Position numbers and translations under genes: made by a program. A DNA stretch of 64,000 nt from an uncultured Clostridium sp. (GTDB taxonomy: Bacteria > Bacillota > Clostridia > Oscillospirales > Acutalibacteraceae). The stretch spans positions 57,294 to 121,293 of the forward strand of contig CATZNW010000002.1 of NCBI GenBank assembly GCA_958422185.1, given 5' to 3'. This document shows, piece by piece, positions 8,131-17,075 of the stretch; within the stretch, counting starts at the first letter, position 1, and each line of letters opens with the position of its first letter. Under the pieces are notes generated by a model. It made no database searches, was not told where the DNA came from, and saw nothing but the letters and a program-made list of their open reading frames with translations.

Positions 8131-9996
8131 ATGGAATATTTTGCCGATAATTATGATGTAGCGGTCATTGGCGCCGGGCATGCCGGTATTGAGGCGGGAC
8201 TTGCCGCCGCGCGGCTCGGTTGCAGGACGGCTGTTTTTACAATAAATTTAGACTGGATCGGAAACATGCCCTGTAATCCGTCTATAGGCGGAACCTCCAA
8301 AGGTCACCTTGTGCGCGAAATAGATGCGCTTGGCGGCGAAATGGGAAGAGCCGCAGACAGATATACCTTGCAGAGCAGGATGCTTAATCTGGGGAAGGGA
8401 CCGGCAGTCCATTCCCTGCGCGCGCAGATCGACAGGCGCGAATATTCAAAGGGCATGAAGCATACTCTTGAATTGCAGGAGAATCTTGACGTACGCCAGG
8501 CAGAGATTGTTGATCTTACTCAGCAGACTGACGGCATATGGCGGCTGGTTACAAAGCTTGAAGCCGTTTATACGGCTAAGTGCGTTATTATTGCTACCGG
8601 AACGTTTCTGGGCGGGCGTGTTTATATAGGCGACGTTTCCTATTCCAGCGGACCGGACGGAATGTTTCCCGCAAACGAGCTTTCGCAGGCGCTCTATAAG
8701 CTTAATATCCCCTTGCGCCGATTCAAAACGGGTACGCCGAGCCGCGTCAACAGACGAAGCGTTGATTTTTCCAAAACTCAGGTGCAGGAGGGAGATCCTC
8801 AAACCGTGCCTTTCAGCTTTGAAACAAAAACGCCGCCGAAAAACACAATATCATGTTATATTACATATACAAACGAAGAAACAAAGAAGGTCATTCTTCA
8901 AAATCTTGACCGCTCCCCTCTTTACAGCGGCAAGATAGAGGGAAAAGGCCCAAGATACTGTCCCAGCTTTGAGGACAAGGTGGTGCGTTTTTCGGATAAG
9001 GAGCGCCACCAGCTTTTTATTGAACCTTGCGGGCTTGAAACGGAGGAGATGTATCTTCAGGGGCTTTCGTCTTCTCTGCCCGAGGATGTTCAGCTTGCCT
9101 TCATTCATACGATTCCCGGTCTGGAACACGCGCAGGTGATGCGGACGGCATATGCGATCGAATATGATTGCGTTGATCCGACCGCACTGAAAGCGAGCCT
9201 TGAGTTCAACGGCTTTCTGGGTCTTTTCGGTGCAGGGCAGTTCAACGGATCAAGCGGATATGAGGAGGCGGCGGCCCAGGGTCTTGTTGCAGGGATAAAC
9301 GCGGCAAGGAAAGTTCAGGGCAAAGAGCCGATCGTGCTTGACCGCGGCGGTTCGTATATCGGAACGCTGATTGACGATCTTGTTACAAAGGGCTGTACCG
9401 ACCCTTACCGCATGATGACAAGCCGAAGCGAATACCGTCTTGTGCTGAGACAGGATAACGCTGATCTTCGTCTGACGCCGCTGGGACATGAGCTGGGCCT
9501 TATCAGCGACGAGCGATATGCCGCTTTTTTGACGAAAAAAGAGCGGATCGCTGCCGAAATGAAACGAATAGAAGAAACTTCCGTACATGTATCGGAAAAA
9601 CTCCAAGATATTTTAAAAAAATGTAACACGACCCCTTTAAAAAAGGGTTGTAAAATGATAGAATTATTAAAGAGGCCTCAGGTTACATATAAAGATTTGG
9701 AAAGTATTGACACGGAAAGGCCGGATTATCCGCCCGAAGTGTTTGAGCAGGTTGAGATCTCAGTTAAGTATGAGGGATATATAGCCCGCCAGGAACAGCA
9801 GATCCGGGAGATGCGGCGCATTGAGCGAAAGAAGATACCTGCGGATCTTGATTATTCGTCGCTGAAGGGTCTGAGGCTGGAGGCAATAGAGAAACTTTCC
9901 AAAATAAGGCCTGAAAATCTTGGGCAGGCAAGTCGCATAAGCGGTGTGAACCCTGCGGATATTGCTGCGCTCAATATTATTTTGGAGGCGTTATGA
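8131..9996 (+). CDS. mnmG: tRNA uridine-5-carboxymethylaminomethyl modification enzyme MnmG
   Basis: A 621-residue protein with the FAD-binding motif GAGHAGIEAGLAAARLG (residues ~13-29), CNPSIGGTSKGHLVREIDALGG, and the TSRSEYRLVLRQDNADLRLT block. The C-terminal helical domain (YEGYIARQEQQIREM) that binds MnmE is complete. It is the FAD partner of MnmE in wobble-uridine modification. The stop overlaps the rsmG start by four bases. Confidence 0.97.
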   Translation: MEYFADNYDVAVIGAGHAGIEAGLAAARLGCRTAVFTINLDWIGNMPCNPSIGGTSKGHLVREIDALGGEMGRAADRYTLQSRMLNLGKGPAVHSLRAQIDRREYSKGMKHTLELQENLDVRQAEIVDLTQQTDGIWRLVTKLEAVYTAKCVIIATGTFLGGRVYIGDVSYSSGPDGMFPANELSQALYKLNIPLRRFKTGTPSRVNRRSVDFSKTQVQEGDPQTVPFSFETKTPPKNTISCYITYTNEETKKVILQNLDRSPLYSGKIEGKGPRYCPSFEDKVVRFSDKERHQLFIEPCGLETEEMYLQGLSSSLPEDVQLAFIHTIPGLEHAQVMRTAYAIEYDCVDPTALKASLEFNGFLGLFGAGQFNGSSGYEEAAAQGLVAGINAARKVQGKEPIVLDRGGSYIGTLIDDLVTKGCTDPYRMMTSRSEYRLVLRQDNADLRLTPLGHELGLISDERYAAFLTKKERIAAEMKRIEETSVHVSEKLQDILKKCNTTPLKKGCKMIELLKRPQVTYKDLESIDTERPDYPPEVFEQVEISVKYEGYIARQEQQIREMRRIERKKIPADLDYSSLKGLRLEAIEKLSKIRPENLGQASRISGVNPADIAALNIILEAL

Positions 9997-10694
9997 ACAG
10001 GGAAAAAGTAATCGGGTATGCGAAGGACCTGGGTATCGAGCTCGATTCCATGGCGCTTGAGCGTTTTGAACTGCTTGAGCAAAGACTGCTGCGATGGAAC
10101 ACGCATGTGAATCTTACCGCAATCACCGAAGAGGACGAGATCGCCGTTAAGCATTTTACGGACTCCCTTACGGTTTTGGGAGCGGCGCAGATCCCGGAGG
10201 GCGCCAGGGTTATTGATGTCGGCTGCGGCGCAGGCTTTCCGGGGCTGCCCATGCTTATAGCAAGGCCCGATCTTGATGTTACATTTCTGGATTCGGTAGG
10301 AAAAAAGCTTGGATTTATAAAAGATGTGCTTAATGTAACGGGCCTTTTGGGGCAGACTCTTCATGCCAGAGCAGAAGACGTTTCCCGTGATCCGCAGTAC
10401 AGGGAGCAGTTTGATCTTGCTGTCAGCCGTGCGGTTGCCCCGCTCAATATTCTTGCGGAATATGCTATGCCGCTTGTCCGTCCCGGGGGAACGTTTATCG
10501 CCATGAAGGGCGCGCAGGATGAAGCGGAGCTTGGGTCGAACGCAGTAAAAGTCCTCGGGGGACGGTATAAGCGTGTTGTTTATCTTGAACTTCCCAACAA
10601 AGACGCGAGAAATCTTGTTGTGGTTAATAAAATATCGCAAACTCCGGCAAAATATCCCAGAAAAACTAAAAAAATCACTTCAAAACCGCTTTAA
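9993..10694 (+). CDS. rsmG: 16S rRNA (guanine527-N7)-methyltransferase
   Basis: A 233-residue methyltransferase with the SAM-binding motif VIDVGCGAGFPGLPMLI (~residues 70-86), NLTAI near residue 38 and AVSRAVAPLNILAEY. RsmG methylates G527 of 16S rRNA. It is coupled to mnmG by an ATGA overlap and closed by a terminator, the same order as in Bacillus. Confidence 0.95.
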   Translation: MNREKVIGYAKDLGIELDSMALERFELLEQRLLRWNTHVNLTAITEEDEIAVKHFTDSLTVLGAAQIPEGARVIDVGCGAGFPGLPMLIARPDLDVTFLDSVGKKLGFIKDVLNVTGLLGQTLHARAEDVSRDPQYREQFDLAVSRAVAPLNILAEYAMPLVRPGGTFIAMKGAQDEAELGSNAVKVLGGRYKRVVYLELPNKDARNLVVVNKISQTPAKYPRKTKKITSKPL

Positions 10695-10716
10695 AACCAA
10701 GAAAACGGAAGAAATA

Positions 10717-10753
10717 AAAAGGATTTCAACGATGAGAAATCCTTTTATTTTTT
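10717..10753 (+). terminator. Intrinsic terminator after rsmG
   Basis: AAAAGGATTTC at 10717-10727 pairs with GAAATCCTTTT at 10736-10746, followed by a long T tract. Confidence 0.9.
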
Positions 10754-10827
10754 TGCTTTTTGTGATATAGTGTTTATCAGAGAGAGATAAACGCTCTCTT
10801 TTCGAGGAGATATAAGGAGTGTGGCAA

Positions 10828-11655
10828 ATGCCGGAGGAAGTTCAAAGAATAGCGACGGAAAAGCTGCTGCCAAACCCGTATCAGCCCCGAAAGCAGTTTA
10901 AAAGCGAGGAGCTTTTAAGCCTTGCGGAATCCATAAAGGAAAATGGGATCCTGCAGCCCCTGCTTGCAAGGCGTATCAATAACAGCGATTATTATGAGAT
11001 CATTGCCGGCGAGCGACGGCTCAGGGCGGCGATACTTGCAAATCTGGCAACGGTCCCCTGCCTCATCGTTGACTGCGACTATGAGGAATCCGCAGTGTAC
11101 TCCATTATTGAAAACATTCAGCGTTCTGACCTGAGCTTTTTTGAAGAGGCGCAGGCAATAAATCAGATGCAGAATCATTTTGGCATGACGCAGGAGCAGA
11201 TCGCGAAGAGACTGGGAAAGAGCCAAAGCGCGCTTTCAAACAAACTAAGGCTTTTAAAACTGCCTGCTGATGTACGCTATTTTATTGAGAAAGAAGGTCT
11301 TACGGAGCGCCATGCCCGTGCCTTGCTTAAACTCGAAAGTGAAAAGCAGATGTGGACAGCCTTAAATCTGATAAAAGAAAAAGGCTTGAACGTCCAGCAG
11401 ACGGAGGAATATATAAATTCCGTCACGAACAAGGTGGTCAAGCCCCATAAAAACAATATAGTAAAAATTTTTAAGGATGTTCGCATATTTGTAAACACAG
11501 TGAATAAAGCGATCAACACAATGAAAGAAGCGGGTATTCCCGCCGAATCAAATAAAACAGAAACGGACGAATATATTGAATTTTTTGTCCGCATCCCCAA
11601 AAATCCACAGAAGAACACCACTAAAAAAAATTCTGCGGATATTCATACCGCTTAA
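10828..11655 (+). CDS. noc: ParB-like nucleoid occlusion protein (Noc-type)
   Basis: A 275-residue ParB/Noc family protein: ParB N-domain with NPYQPRKQF and the CTP-binding GERRLRAA box, a YSIIENIQRSDLSFFEEA segment, the HTH TQEQIAKRLGKSQSALSNKL, and a C-terminal dimer domain. Its position before soj-parB matches noc. The ATG at 10828 follows AAGGAG with an eight-base gap; the GTG three codons upstream is too close to it. With this start the protein lacks the N-terminal amphipathic helix that tethers Bacillus Noc to the membrane. A 7-base inverted repeat, GTTTATC/GATAAAC, lies in the leader at 10772-10792. Confidence 0.85.
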   Translation: MPEEVQRIATEKLLPNPYQPRKQFKSEELLSLAESIKENGILQPLLARRINNSDYYEIIAGERRLRAAILANLATVPCLIVDCDYEESAVYSIIENIQRSDLSFFEEAQAINQMQNHFGMTQEQIAKRLGKSQSALSNKLRLLKLPADVRYFIEKEGLTERHARALLKLESEKQMWTALNLIKEKGLNVQQTEEYINSVTNKVVKPHKNNIVKIFKDVRIFVNTVNKAINTMKEAGIPAESNKTETDEYIEFFVRIPKNPQKNTTKKNSADIHTA

Positions 11656-11698
11656 AACGGGAAACCGTTTTAACATATTCTCCTCTTTTCATCACGTG

Positions 11699-11736
11699 GA
11701 ATGGCCTGCCGGTAACGGCGGGCCATTCTGCGTTTT
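11699..11736 (+). terminator. Intrinsic terminator after noc
   Basis: GAATGGCC-t-GCCG and CGGC-g-GGCCATTC form a strong stem around a GTAA-type loop, followed by GCGTTTTATT. A second perfect hairpin, TTAAAACGG/CCGTTTTAA, sits just upstream at 11652-11672 and overlaps the stop codon of noc. Confidence 0.8.
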
Positions 11737-11834
11737 ATTATAACCCTGGAGTAAATTACAAGCCGAAGACAAAATGAATTGAGACAGCTCTGTTTTACTA
11801 TATTCGCAGTGCTGACCCAACAATATTACTCTTG

Positions 11835-11850
11835 TGTTTCATGTGAAACA
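11835..11850. promoter_or_regulatory. parS-like site 1
   Basis: TGTTTCATGTGAAACA, one base from the canonical palindrome TGTTTCACGTGAAACA. The change is at the central CpG. Confidence 0.8.
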
Positions 11851-12104
11851 TTAATACTACATGTTGTTTTTCATTTAAACATAGTTTTAAATCATTTTCT
11901 GTTGAAAACTATGTTTAATATGTTAAAGGTATAGTCTTGTTAAACTTATTTAGCAATCAAAAATATTTAAATTAAAACATTTCTACGTTATAATGCGCAA
12001 AGGGACAAAGCGGTATTGTCTGATATAAACATACACACACGGCTATGGTATAGCCTATATCAACATCATTGCCGCGTTTTGTTTTGAAAATATTGTTATT
12101 CTGA

Positions 12105-12120
12105 TGTTTCACATGAAACA
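12105..12120. promoter_or_regulatory. parS-like site 2
   Basis: TGTTTCACATGAAACA, the exact reverse complement of site 1, with the same central substitution. Confidence 0.8.
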
Positions 12121-12175
12121 TCTATATCTTGTATAAAGCGATTTGGCAAACACAATTTTCAAAAAATAATCGAAT

Positions 12176-12191
12176 TGTTTCACATGAAACT
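12176..12191. promoter_or_regulatory. parS-like site 3
   Basis: TGTTTCACATGAAACT, as site 2 with a changed last base. It lies 13 bases upstream of the soj -35 box, so ParB or Noc spreading from here could affect soj transcription. Confidence 0.7.
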
Positions 12192-12204
12192 TTGCAGGTT
12201 GATA

Positions 12205-12233
12205 TTGATTGAATCGTCCGGTTATAGTATAAT
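12205..12233 (+). promoter_or_regulatory. Sigma-A promoter of soj-parB
   Basis: TTGATT at 12205-12210, a 17-base spacer and TATAAT at 12228-12233, about 50 bases before the soj ATG. Confidence 0.75.
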
Positions 12234-12285
12234 ATGGCTATAGAATCCGATCCGGGATCATACCCGTGCAGAAAGGCGTAATCAT

Positions 12286-13056
12286 ATGGGTAAAACGATT
12301 GCAATATTTAATCAAAAGGGCGGAGTCGGTAAAACCACCACATGTGTAAATCTTGCTGCCGCTTTGGGCGCAAAAGGAAAAAAAACACTGCTTGTTGATG
12401 TTGATCCTCAGGGGAACAGTACAAGCGGCGTCGGAATCGATAAAACAGAGATCGAATATTCAACATATGACATTCTGATCAATAAAGTTCCTGCGCGTGC
12501 AATCATGATTGAAACAGAATTTAAAAATTTATTCCTTTTGCCGGCAAATATGAACCTTGCCGGTGCAGAGCTTGAGCTTGCGGAAAGCGATGAAAGATTT
12601 TATGCTTTAAAAAAGGCTATTTCCCCCCTCAGCGTGGATTTTGACTTTATTATCATCGACTGCCCGCCAAGCCTTGGCCTTTTAAGCCTTAATGCCCTTA
12701 CGGCTTCTGACACGCTGATCGTTCCGCTGCAGTGTGAGTATTATGCGCTTGAGGGGCTGAGTCAGCTTTTAAGTACCGTGAGAACAGTAAAGCAGCATTA
12801 TAACGAGCACCTGGAGCTTGAAGGCGTTATATATACGATGTATGATAACAGATTAAAGCTGAATCAGCAGGTCACGGAGGAAGTAAACAGGTATTTCCCG
12901 AACAAAGCATATAAAACAATGATTCCAAGAAGCGTCAAACTTGCCGAGGCGCCGAGCTACGGTAAGCCTGTTATATATTATGAGAAATACTGCAAGGCTT
13001 CATTTGCATACAAACGTCTTGCGGAGGAAATCATCAAAAAGCAGTCATTTCAGTAA
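12286..13056 (+). CDS. soj: Chromosome partitioning ATPase ParA (Soj)
   Basis: A 256-residue protein with the deviant Walker A motif KGGVGKTT (residues ~10-17), Walker B-like IIIDCPPSLGLLS and the LIVPLQCEYYALEGLSQL segment. This matches chromosomal Soj/ParA. It acts with ParB and parS in origin segregation and influences replication initiation in Bacillus. It is followed by parB after 23 bases. Confidence 0.96.
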   Translation: MGKTIAIFNQKGGVGKTTTCVNLAAALGAKGKKTLLVDVDPQGNSTSGVGIDKTEIEYSTYDILINKVPARAIMIETEFKNLFLLPANMNLAGAELELAESDERFYALKKAISPLSVDFDFIIIDCPPSLGLLSLNALTASDTLIVPLQCEYYALEGLSQLLSTVRTVKQHYNEHLELEGVIYTMYDNRLKLNQQVTEEVNRYFPNKAYKTMIPRSVKLAEAPSYGKPVIYYEKYCKASFAYKRLAEEIIKKQSFQ

Positions 13057-13079
13057 TAAAGGATTAAAGGAGGGGCATT

Positions 13080-13928
13080 ATGGCAAAAAAAATGAGCGGT
13101 CTTGGCAAAGGACTGAGCGCTCTGATGCTTGAAAACTCAACGGATGAAATGCTTGCGGAAAGCGAACTGCCGATAAACGAGATCATTCCTAACCGGGATC
13201 AGCCTCGTAAAACCTTTGATGAAGCTGCGCTGGAAGAGCTGGCGCAGAGCATCAGGCAGCACGGTGTGCTGCAGCCGCTTCTGGTGCGCCCCATTCCGTC
13301 CGGGGGGTATCAGCTTGTCGCCGGTGAGCGAAGATGGCGTGCCAGCCGCATGGCCGGTTTAAAAAAGGTTCCGGTTGTAATAAAGGAACTTACCGATACG
13401 GAAACGATGGAGATCGCCATTATAGAAAATCTGCAGCGCGAGGATCTGAATCCCATAGAAGAGGCGGAAGGCCTTCAGGCGCTGATAGATAAATGCGGAT
13501 ATACGCAGGAAGAAGTTGCCGCAAGCGTGGGAAAATCAAGACCTGCAATAGCAAACAGTCTTCGTCTGTTAAGGCTGCCGCAGGAGGTGCGCGATATGAC
13601 CCAAAGCGGCGAGATCTCGGCGGGCCATGCAAGGGCGCTGCTCGCCTTTGATAACGACGCCATGATGATAGAGGCCGCCAGAAACATCGTTTCAAAGAAA
13701 ATGACGGTGCGTGATGTGGAGCGCCTGGCAAAGATCAGGGAAACGACAGAGCCGCGCCGGCGAAGAGCCCGCAGGAGGGACAGTTTTTATGACGAAGTGG
13801 AGCTTTCGCTGAGCGAAACGCTCGGCAGAAAAGTTAAGGTCTATACGGGCAGAGGCAGCGGTACGCTGGAAATCGAATTCTACACGCAGGAAGACCTTAA
13901 AGAGCTTGCGAACAAGCTTGGGGAATAG
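13080..13928 (+). CDS. parB: Chromosome partitioning protein ParB (Spo0J)
   Basis: A 282-residue protein starting MAKKMSGLGKGLSALM, the typical ParA-interacting N-terminus. It has the CTPase boxes RDQPRKTF and GERRWRASR, the IENLQREDLNPIEEA segment and the HTH TQEEVAASVGKSRPAIANSL. The C-terminal dimer domain (residues ~225-282) includes a basic RRRRARRRD linker. The partner sites are the parS sequences at 11835-12191. AGGAGGGG precedes the ATG. Confidence 0.96.
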   Translation: MAKKMSGLGKGLSALMLENSTDEMLAESELPINEIIPNRDQPRKTFDEAALEELAQSIRQHGVLQPLLVRPIPSGGYQLVAGERRWRASRMAGLKKVPVVIKELTDTETMEIAIIENLQREDLNPIEEAEGLQALIDKCGYTQEEVAASVGKSRPAIANSLRLLRLPQEVRDMTQSGEISAGHARALLAFDNDAMMIEAARNIVSKKMTVRDVERLAKIRETTEPRRRRARRRDSFYDEVELSLSETLGRKVKVYTGRGSGTLEIEFYTQEDLKELANKLGE

Positions 13929-14090
13929 CGTGAAGGCCAACACAGCCCCTGTAATATTCTCTCATGATCCGCTTTGAGCGATCATTGGGGGCAATATCTT
14001 TATTAGCGTTTTGCCGTGCCGCGGCAGGCGTTAATCATCATGATAAGTATAACAAAATATTTGCGGCATGAAAGGCTATGGTGATAGAAA

Positions 14091-15377
14091 ATGCTGGATA
14101 TAAGATTTGTACGGGAAAATCCCGAACTGGTCAAGGAAAACATAAAAAAGAAATTTCAGGATGAAAAATTACCTCTGGTAGACGAGGTGATAGCTCTAGA
14201 TGAGGAAAAACGAACGGTTCAGAAAAAAGCGGACGAGCTGCGCGCAAACAGAAACAAGCTGTCCAAGGAAATCGGCAATCTCATGGCGCAGGGTAAAAAG
14301 GAAGAAGGAATGGCGCTGCGCGAGCAGGTAAAGGCGCAGGCGGACGAGCTTGAGGAACTTTCAAAAAGAGAAACAGAACTTTCTGAGAAAGTTACCAAAA
14401 TCATGATGGTCATACCTAATATTATAGACCCGTCCGTTCCCATTGGAAAGAATGACAGCGAAAACGTTGAGATCGAAAAATTCGGAGAACCCGTTGTTCC
14501 GGATTATGAGATCCCGTATCATACACAGATCATGGAAAGTTTTAACGGCATAGATCTGGACGCCGCCGGCAGAGTCGCCGGTAACGGTTTTTACTATCTT
14601 ATGGGCGATATCGCGCGCCTGCATTCCGCGGTGCTTTCCTATGCACGTGATTTTATGATAAACAAGGGCTTTACCTATTGCATCCCGCCGTATATGATCC
14701 GCTCTGCGGTTGTAAACGGTGTAATGAGCTTTGCGGAAATGGACGCCATGATGTATAAGATAGAGGGCGAGGATCTTTATCTGATAGGCACTTCCGAGCA
14801 TTCCATGATAGGAAAATTCATAGATACAATTACACCGGAAAGCGAGATGCCGCAGACCCTTACCTCTTATTCGCCCTGTTTCAGAAAGGAAAAGGGCGCG
14901 CACGGTATTGAAGAGCGCGGCGTTTACAGGATCCATCAGTTCGAAAAGCAGGAAATGATCGTGGTCTGCAAGCCGGAGGAATCAAAAATGTGGTTCGACA
15001 GGCTATGGTCGTACACGGTGGAGCTTTTTCGCTCTCTTGACGTGCCGGTGCGCACTCTTGAATGCTGCTCCGGAGATCTGGCCGATCTGAAGGTAAAATC
15101 CATTGACGTAGAGGCATGGTCTCCCAGACAGAAAAGATATTTTGAGGTCGGCTCCTGTTCAAATCTGACAGACGCTCAGGCACGCCGCCTGAAGATCAGG
15201 ATAAAGGGCGAGAACGGCACCTATCTTGCCCATACTTTAAATAACACGGTAGTTGCCCCGCCGAGAATGCTGATCGCGTTTTTGGAAAATAATCTGCAGG
15301 CGGACGGCAGCGTGCTGATTCCCAAGGCGCTTCAGCCGTATATGGGGGGCGCCGAAAAGCTTGTGCCGAAAAAATAA
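14091..15377 (+). CDS. serS: Seryl-tRNA synthetase
   Basis: A 428-residue class II synthetase: an N-terminal coiled-coil arm (residues ~30-105, charged and heptad-rich), motif 2 (CFRKEKGAHGIEERGVYRIH) and motif 3 (NNTVVAPPRMLIAFLEN). It begins MLDIRFVRENPELVKENI, typical for SerRS. The 160-base gap before it shows no T-box motif, unlike some serS leaders. A strong terminator follows. Confidence 0.97.
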   Translation: MLDIRFVRENPELVKENIKKKFQDEKLPLVDEVIALDEEKRTVQKKADELRANRNKLSKEIGNLMAQGKKEEGMALREQVKAQADELEELSKRETELSEKVTKIMMVIPNIIDPSVPIGKNDSENVEIEKFGEPVVPDYEIPYHTQIMESFNGIDLDAAGRVAGNGFYYLMGDIARLHSAVLSYARDFMINKGFTYCIPPYMIRSAVVNGVMSFAEMDAMMYKIEGEDLYLIGTSEHSMIGKFIDTITPESEMPQTLTSYSPCFRKEKGAHGIEERGVYRIHQFEKQEMIVVCKPEESKMWFDRLWSYTVELFRSLDVPVRTLECCSGDLADLKVKSIDVEAWSPRQKRYFEVGSCSNLTDAQARRLKIRIKGENGTYLAHTLNNTVVAPPRMLIAFLENNLQADGSVLIPKALQPYMGGAEKLVPKK

Positions 15378-15415
15378 CAGCGCCGGCTGAATCATAAAGT
15401 TTAGAGATCCGGATA

Positions 15416-15457
15416 TGCGCTTCCAAACGTGTGTGACTTTTGGAAGTGCATTTTTTT
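15416..15457 (+). terminator. Intrinsic terminator after serS
   Basis: TGCGCTTCCAAA pairs with TTTGGAAGTGCA (one G-T pair) around a ten-base loop, followed by seven T residues. Confidence 0.9.
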
Positions 15458-15571
15458 GGAAGAATCTTTAAAATTTAGAAAAGATCTACAATAAAAATTA
15501 CCTGGATTATCCTTTGCCGGCGCAATCTTCCTGCTCAATGTCAAAAATAAGAAAAATATTCAGAAAAGGTA

Positions 15572-15600
15572 TTGACAAATCTACGGCAAAGCGTTATAAC
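15572..15600 (+). promoter_or_regulatory. Sigma-A promoter of ktrB-ktrA
   Basis: TTGACA at 15572-15577, a 17-base spacer and TATAAC at 15595-15600. The remaining leader (15601-15687) has a weak hairpin (GGTTT/AAACC) but no riboswitch I can recognise. The rest of the 15378-15687 gap holds only the serS terminator. Confidence 0.75.
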
Positions 15601-15687
15601 TGCATTAATATAATGATATACGGCGGTTTGGAATAGATCTTCTTTTAAACCACCTGCCGAATTTAATCAATCCACGGGGTAGATTAA

Positions 15688-17049
15688 GTGAGCAACGATA
15701 TACCAAAACAGAGAAAGTTTCATCTTTCAACATTTCAGATCATCATTTTGGGCTTCGCAGGCGTTATTTTGCTGGGAAGCCTTTTGCTTTGCCTGCCGAT
15801 CTCAACCCGAAGCGGCGAATGGGCGTCTTATCTTGACGCGCTCTTTACGGCAACGACTTCGGTTTGCGTTACCGGTCTGATCACACAGGATACGGGTACT
15901 TACTGGTCCCTCTTCGGGCAGATCGTGATTCTTATACTTATCCAGATCGGCGGAATGGGTGTTATGACTGTTGCCATAATGCTTGGGCTTATGGCCCGCC
16001 GCAGGCGTTTCAGCCTTATACAGCGCAATACCATGCAGGAGGCCATAGGCGGCCCCAGTCTTGGAAATATCATAAAACTGACCAAATTTATTATTTGCGT
16101 AACGGCAGCAACAGAGATAGCCGGCGCAGTCTGTATGTTTCCTGTTTTTAACAGGGAATTCGGAGTGCTCAAGAGTATCTGGTATTCCGTGTTCCATTCC
16201 GTTTCTGCATTTTGTAACGCGGGTATAGACCTGATGGGTTCAAAGGAACAGTTTTCTTCGCTTACTTCGTATTATGACAATCCGGTAATCAACCTGGTCA
16301 TCTCTTTCCTGATCGTTTTCGGAGGTATCGGGTTCCTGACCTGGGATGATATGCATAAATACGGCATTAAATTTAAAAAGTACCGTCTTCAGAGCAAGAT
16401 CGCGCTTGTTACAACCGCGTTTCTTATCCTTGTTCCCGCCGTATTCTTTTATTGCTTTGAGTTTTCGCGCCCGGTATGGAATGATTTTTCGGCGGGAGAC
16501 AAAATACTGGCGTCTGTTTTTCAGTCCGTAACACCGAGAACAGCCGGTTTTAATACGGTTGACCTGAACGCCATGACGGAAGTCAGCCAGACGATCATGA
16601 TCATTCTGATGCTTATAGGCGGTTCACCCGGTTCAACTGCCGGCGGTATGAAAACAACAACGTTTGCCGTTGTTATTTCTTCCATGCTTTCCGTATTTAA
16701 AAGAAAGAGCGACGCGGAGGCTTTCCGCAGGCGTATCAGTCTTGACAGTGTGCGGAACGCATCTGCTGTAATGGCGATGTATCTTGTGCTGTTTTTACTG
16801 GGCGGTATGGCGATATCCCAGATAGAAGGGCTGCCGATGCTGGATTGCTTTTATGAAACAGCTTCCGCGATAGGCACGGTAGGACTTACTTTAGGTATTA
16901 CGCCTGATCTGGCGGCTGCGTCTAAGATCATACTGATCCTGCTTATGTATTTCGGCAGAGTAGGCGGTCTTACACTTATATTTGCGGCAGTTAACAACAA
17001 CTCAAAGAAATACGTCAAATTCCCGCAGGAAAATGTTAATGTGGGTTAA
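15688..17049 (+). CDS. ktrB: Potassium uptake membrane subunit, TrkH/KtrB type
   Basis: A 453-residue polytopic protein with the repeated pore motifs of the Trk/Ktr/HKT superfamily: TTSVCVTGLITQDTG, FHSVSAFCNAGIDL, FQSVTPRTAGFNTVDL and ASAIGTVGLTLG, plus GGSPGSTAGGMKTTT in the membrane loop. The size and the following KtrA-like gene favour a Ktr system, a sodium-dependent potassium uptake channel. The start is GTG at 15688, after GGGGT. Confidence 0.93.
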   Translation: MSNDIPKQRKFHLSTFQIIILGFAGVILLGSLLLCLPISTRSGEWASYLDALFTATTSVCVTGLITQDTGTYWSLFGQIVILILIQIGGMGVMTVAIMLGLMARRRRFSLIQRNTMQEAIGGPSLGNIIKLTKFIICVTAATEIAGAVCMFPVFNREFGVLKSIWYSVFHSVSAFCNAGIDLMGSKEQFSSLTSYYDNPVINLVISFLIVFGGIGFLTWDDMHKYGIKFKKYRLQSKIALVTTAFLILVPAVFFYCFEFSRPVWNDFSAGDKILASVFQSVTPRTAGFNTVDLNAMTEVSQTIMIILMLIGGSPGSTAGGMKTTTFAVVISSMLSVFKRKSDAEAFRRRISLDSVRNASAVMAMYLVLFLLGGMAISQIEGLPMLDCFYETASAIGTVGLTLGITPDLAAASKIILILLMYFGRVGGLTLIFAAVNNNSKKYVKFPQENVNVG

Positions 17050-17075
17050 AATAAAAGCTGAAGAGGATTTTTGCT

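Larger units (their letters stand above)
11737..12204. other. AT-rich parS-bearing gap between noc and soj
   Basis: About 470 bases without a gene. It holds parS-like sites at 11835, 12105 and 12176 and a 14-base perfect inverted repeat (TTAAACATAGTTTT at 11875-11888; AAAACTATGTTTAA at 11905-11918). I see no TTATCCACA-type DnaA boxes, though one TGTTGAAAA occurs at 11900. It is probably origin-proximal, as this locus is in relatives, but I cannot show that it is the origin. Confidence 0.6.

Noticed and set aside
9852..10640. Minus-strand open frame of 262 codons over mnmG/rsmG
   Set aside because: Both plus-strand genes are certain, and the antisense product has no recognisable motif.
13929..14090. 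T-box leader of serS
   Set aside because: The gap is only 160 bases and lacks the GGTGGTACC-type T-box sequence that is plain upstream of leuA.
15601..15687. Riboswitch (for example c-di-AMP type) ahead of ktrB
   Set aside because: The leader is under 90 bases and shows only a weak hairpin, too short for the known class.
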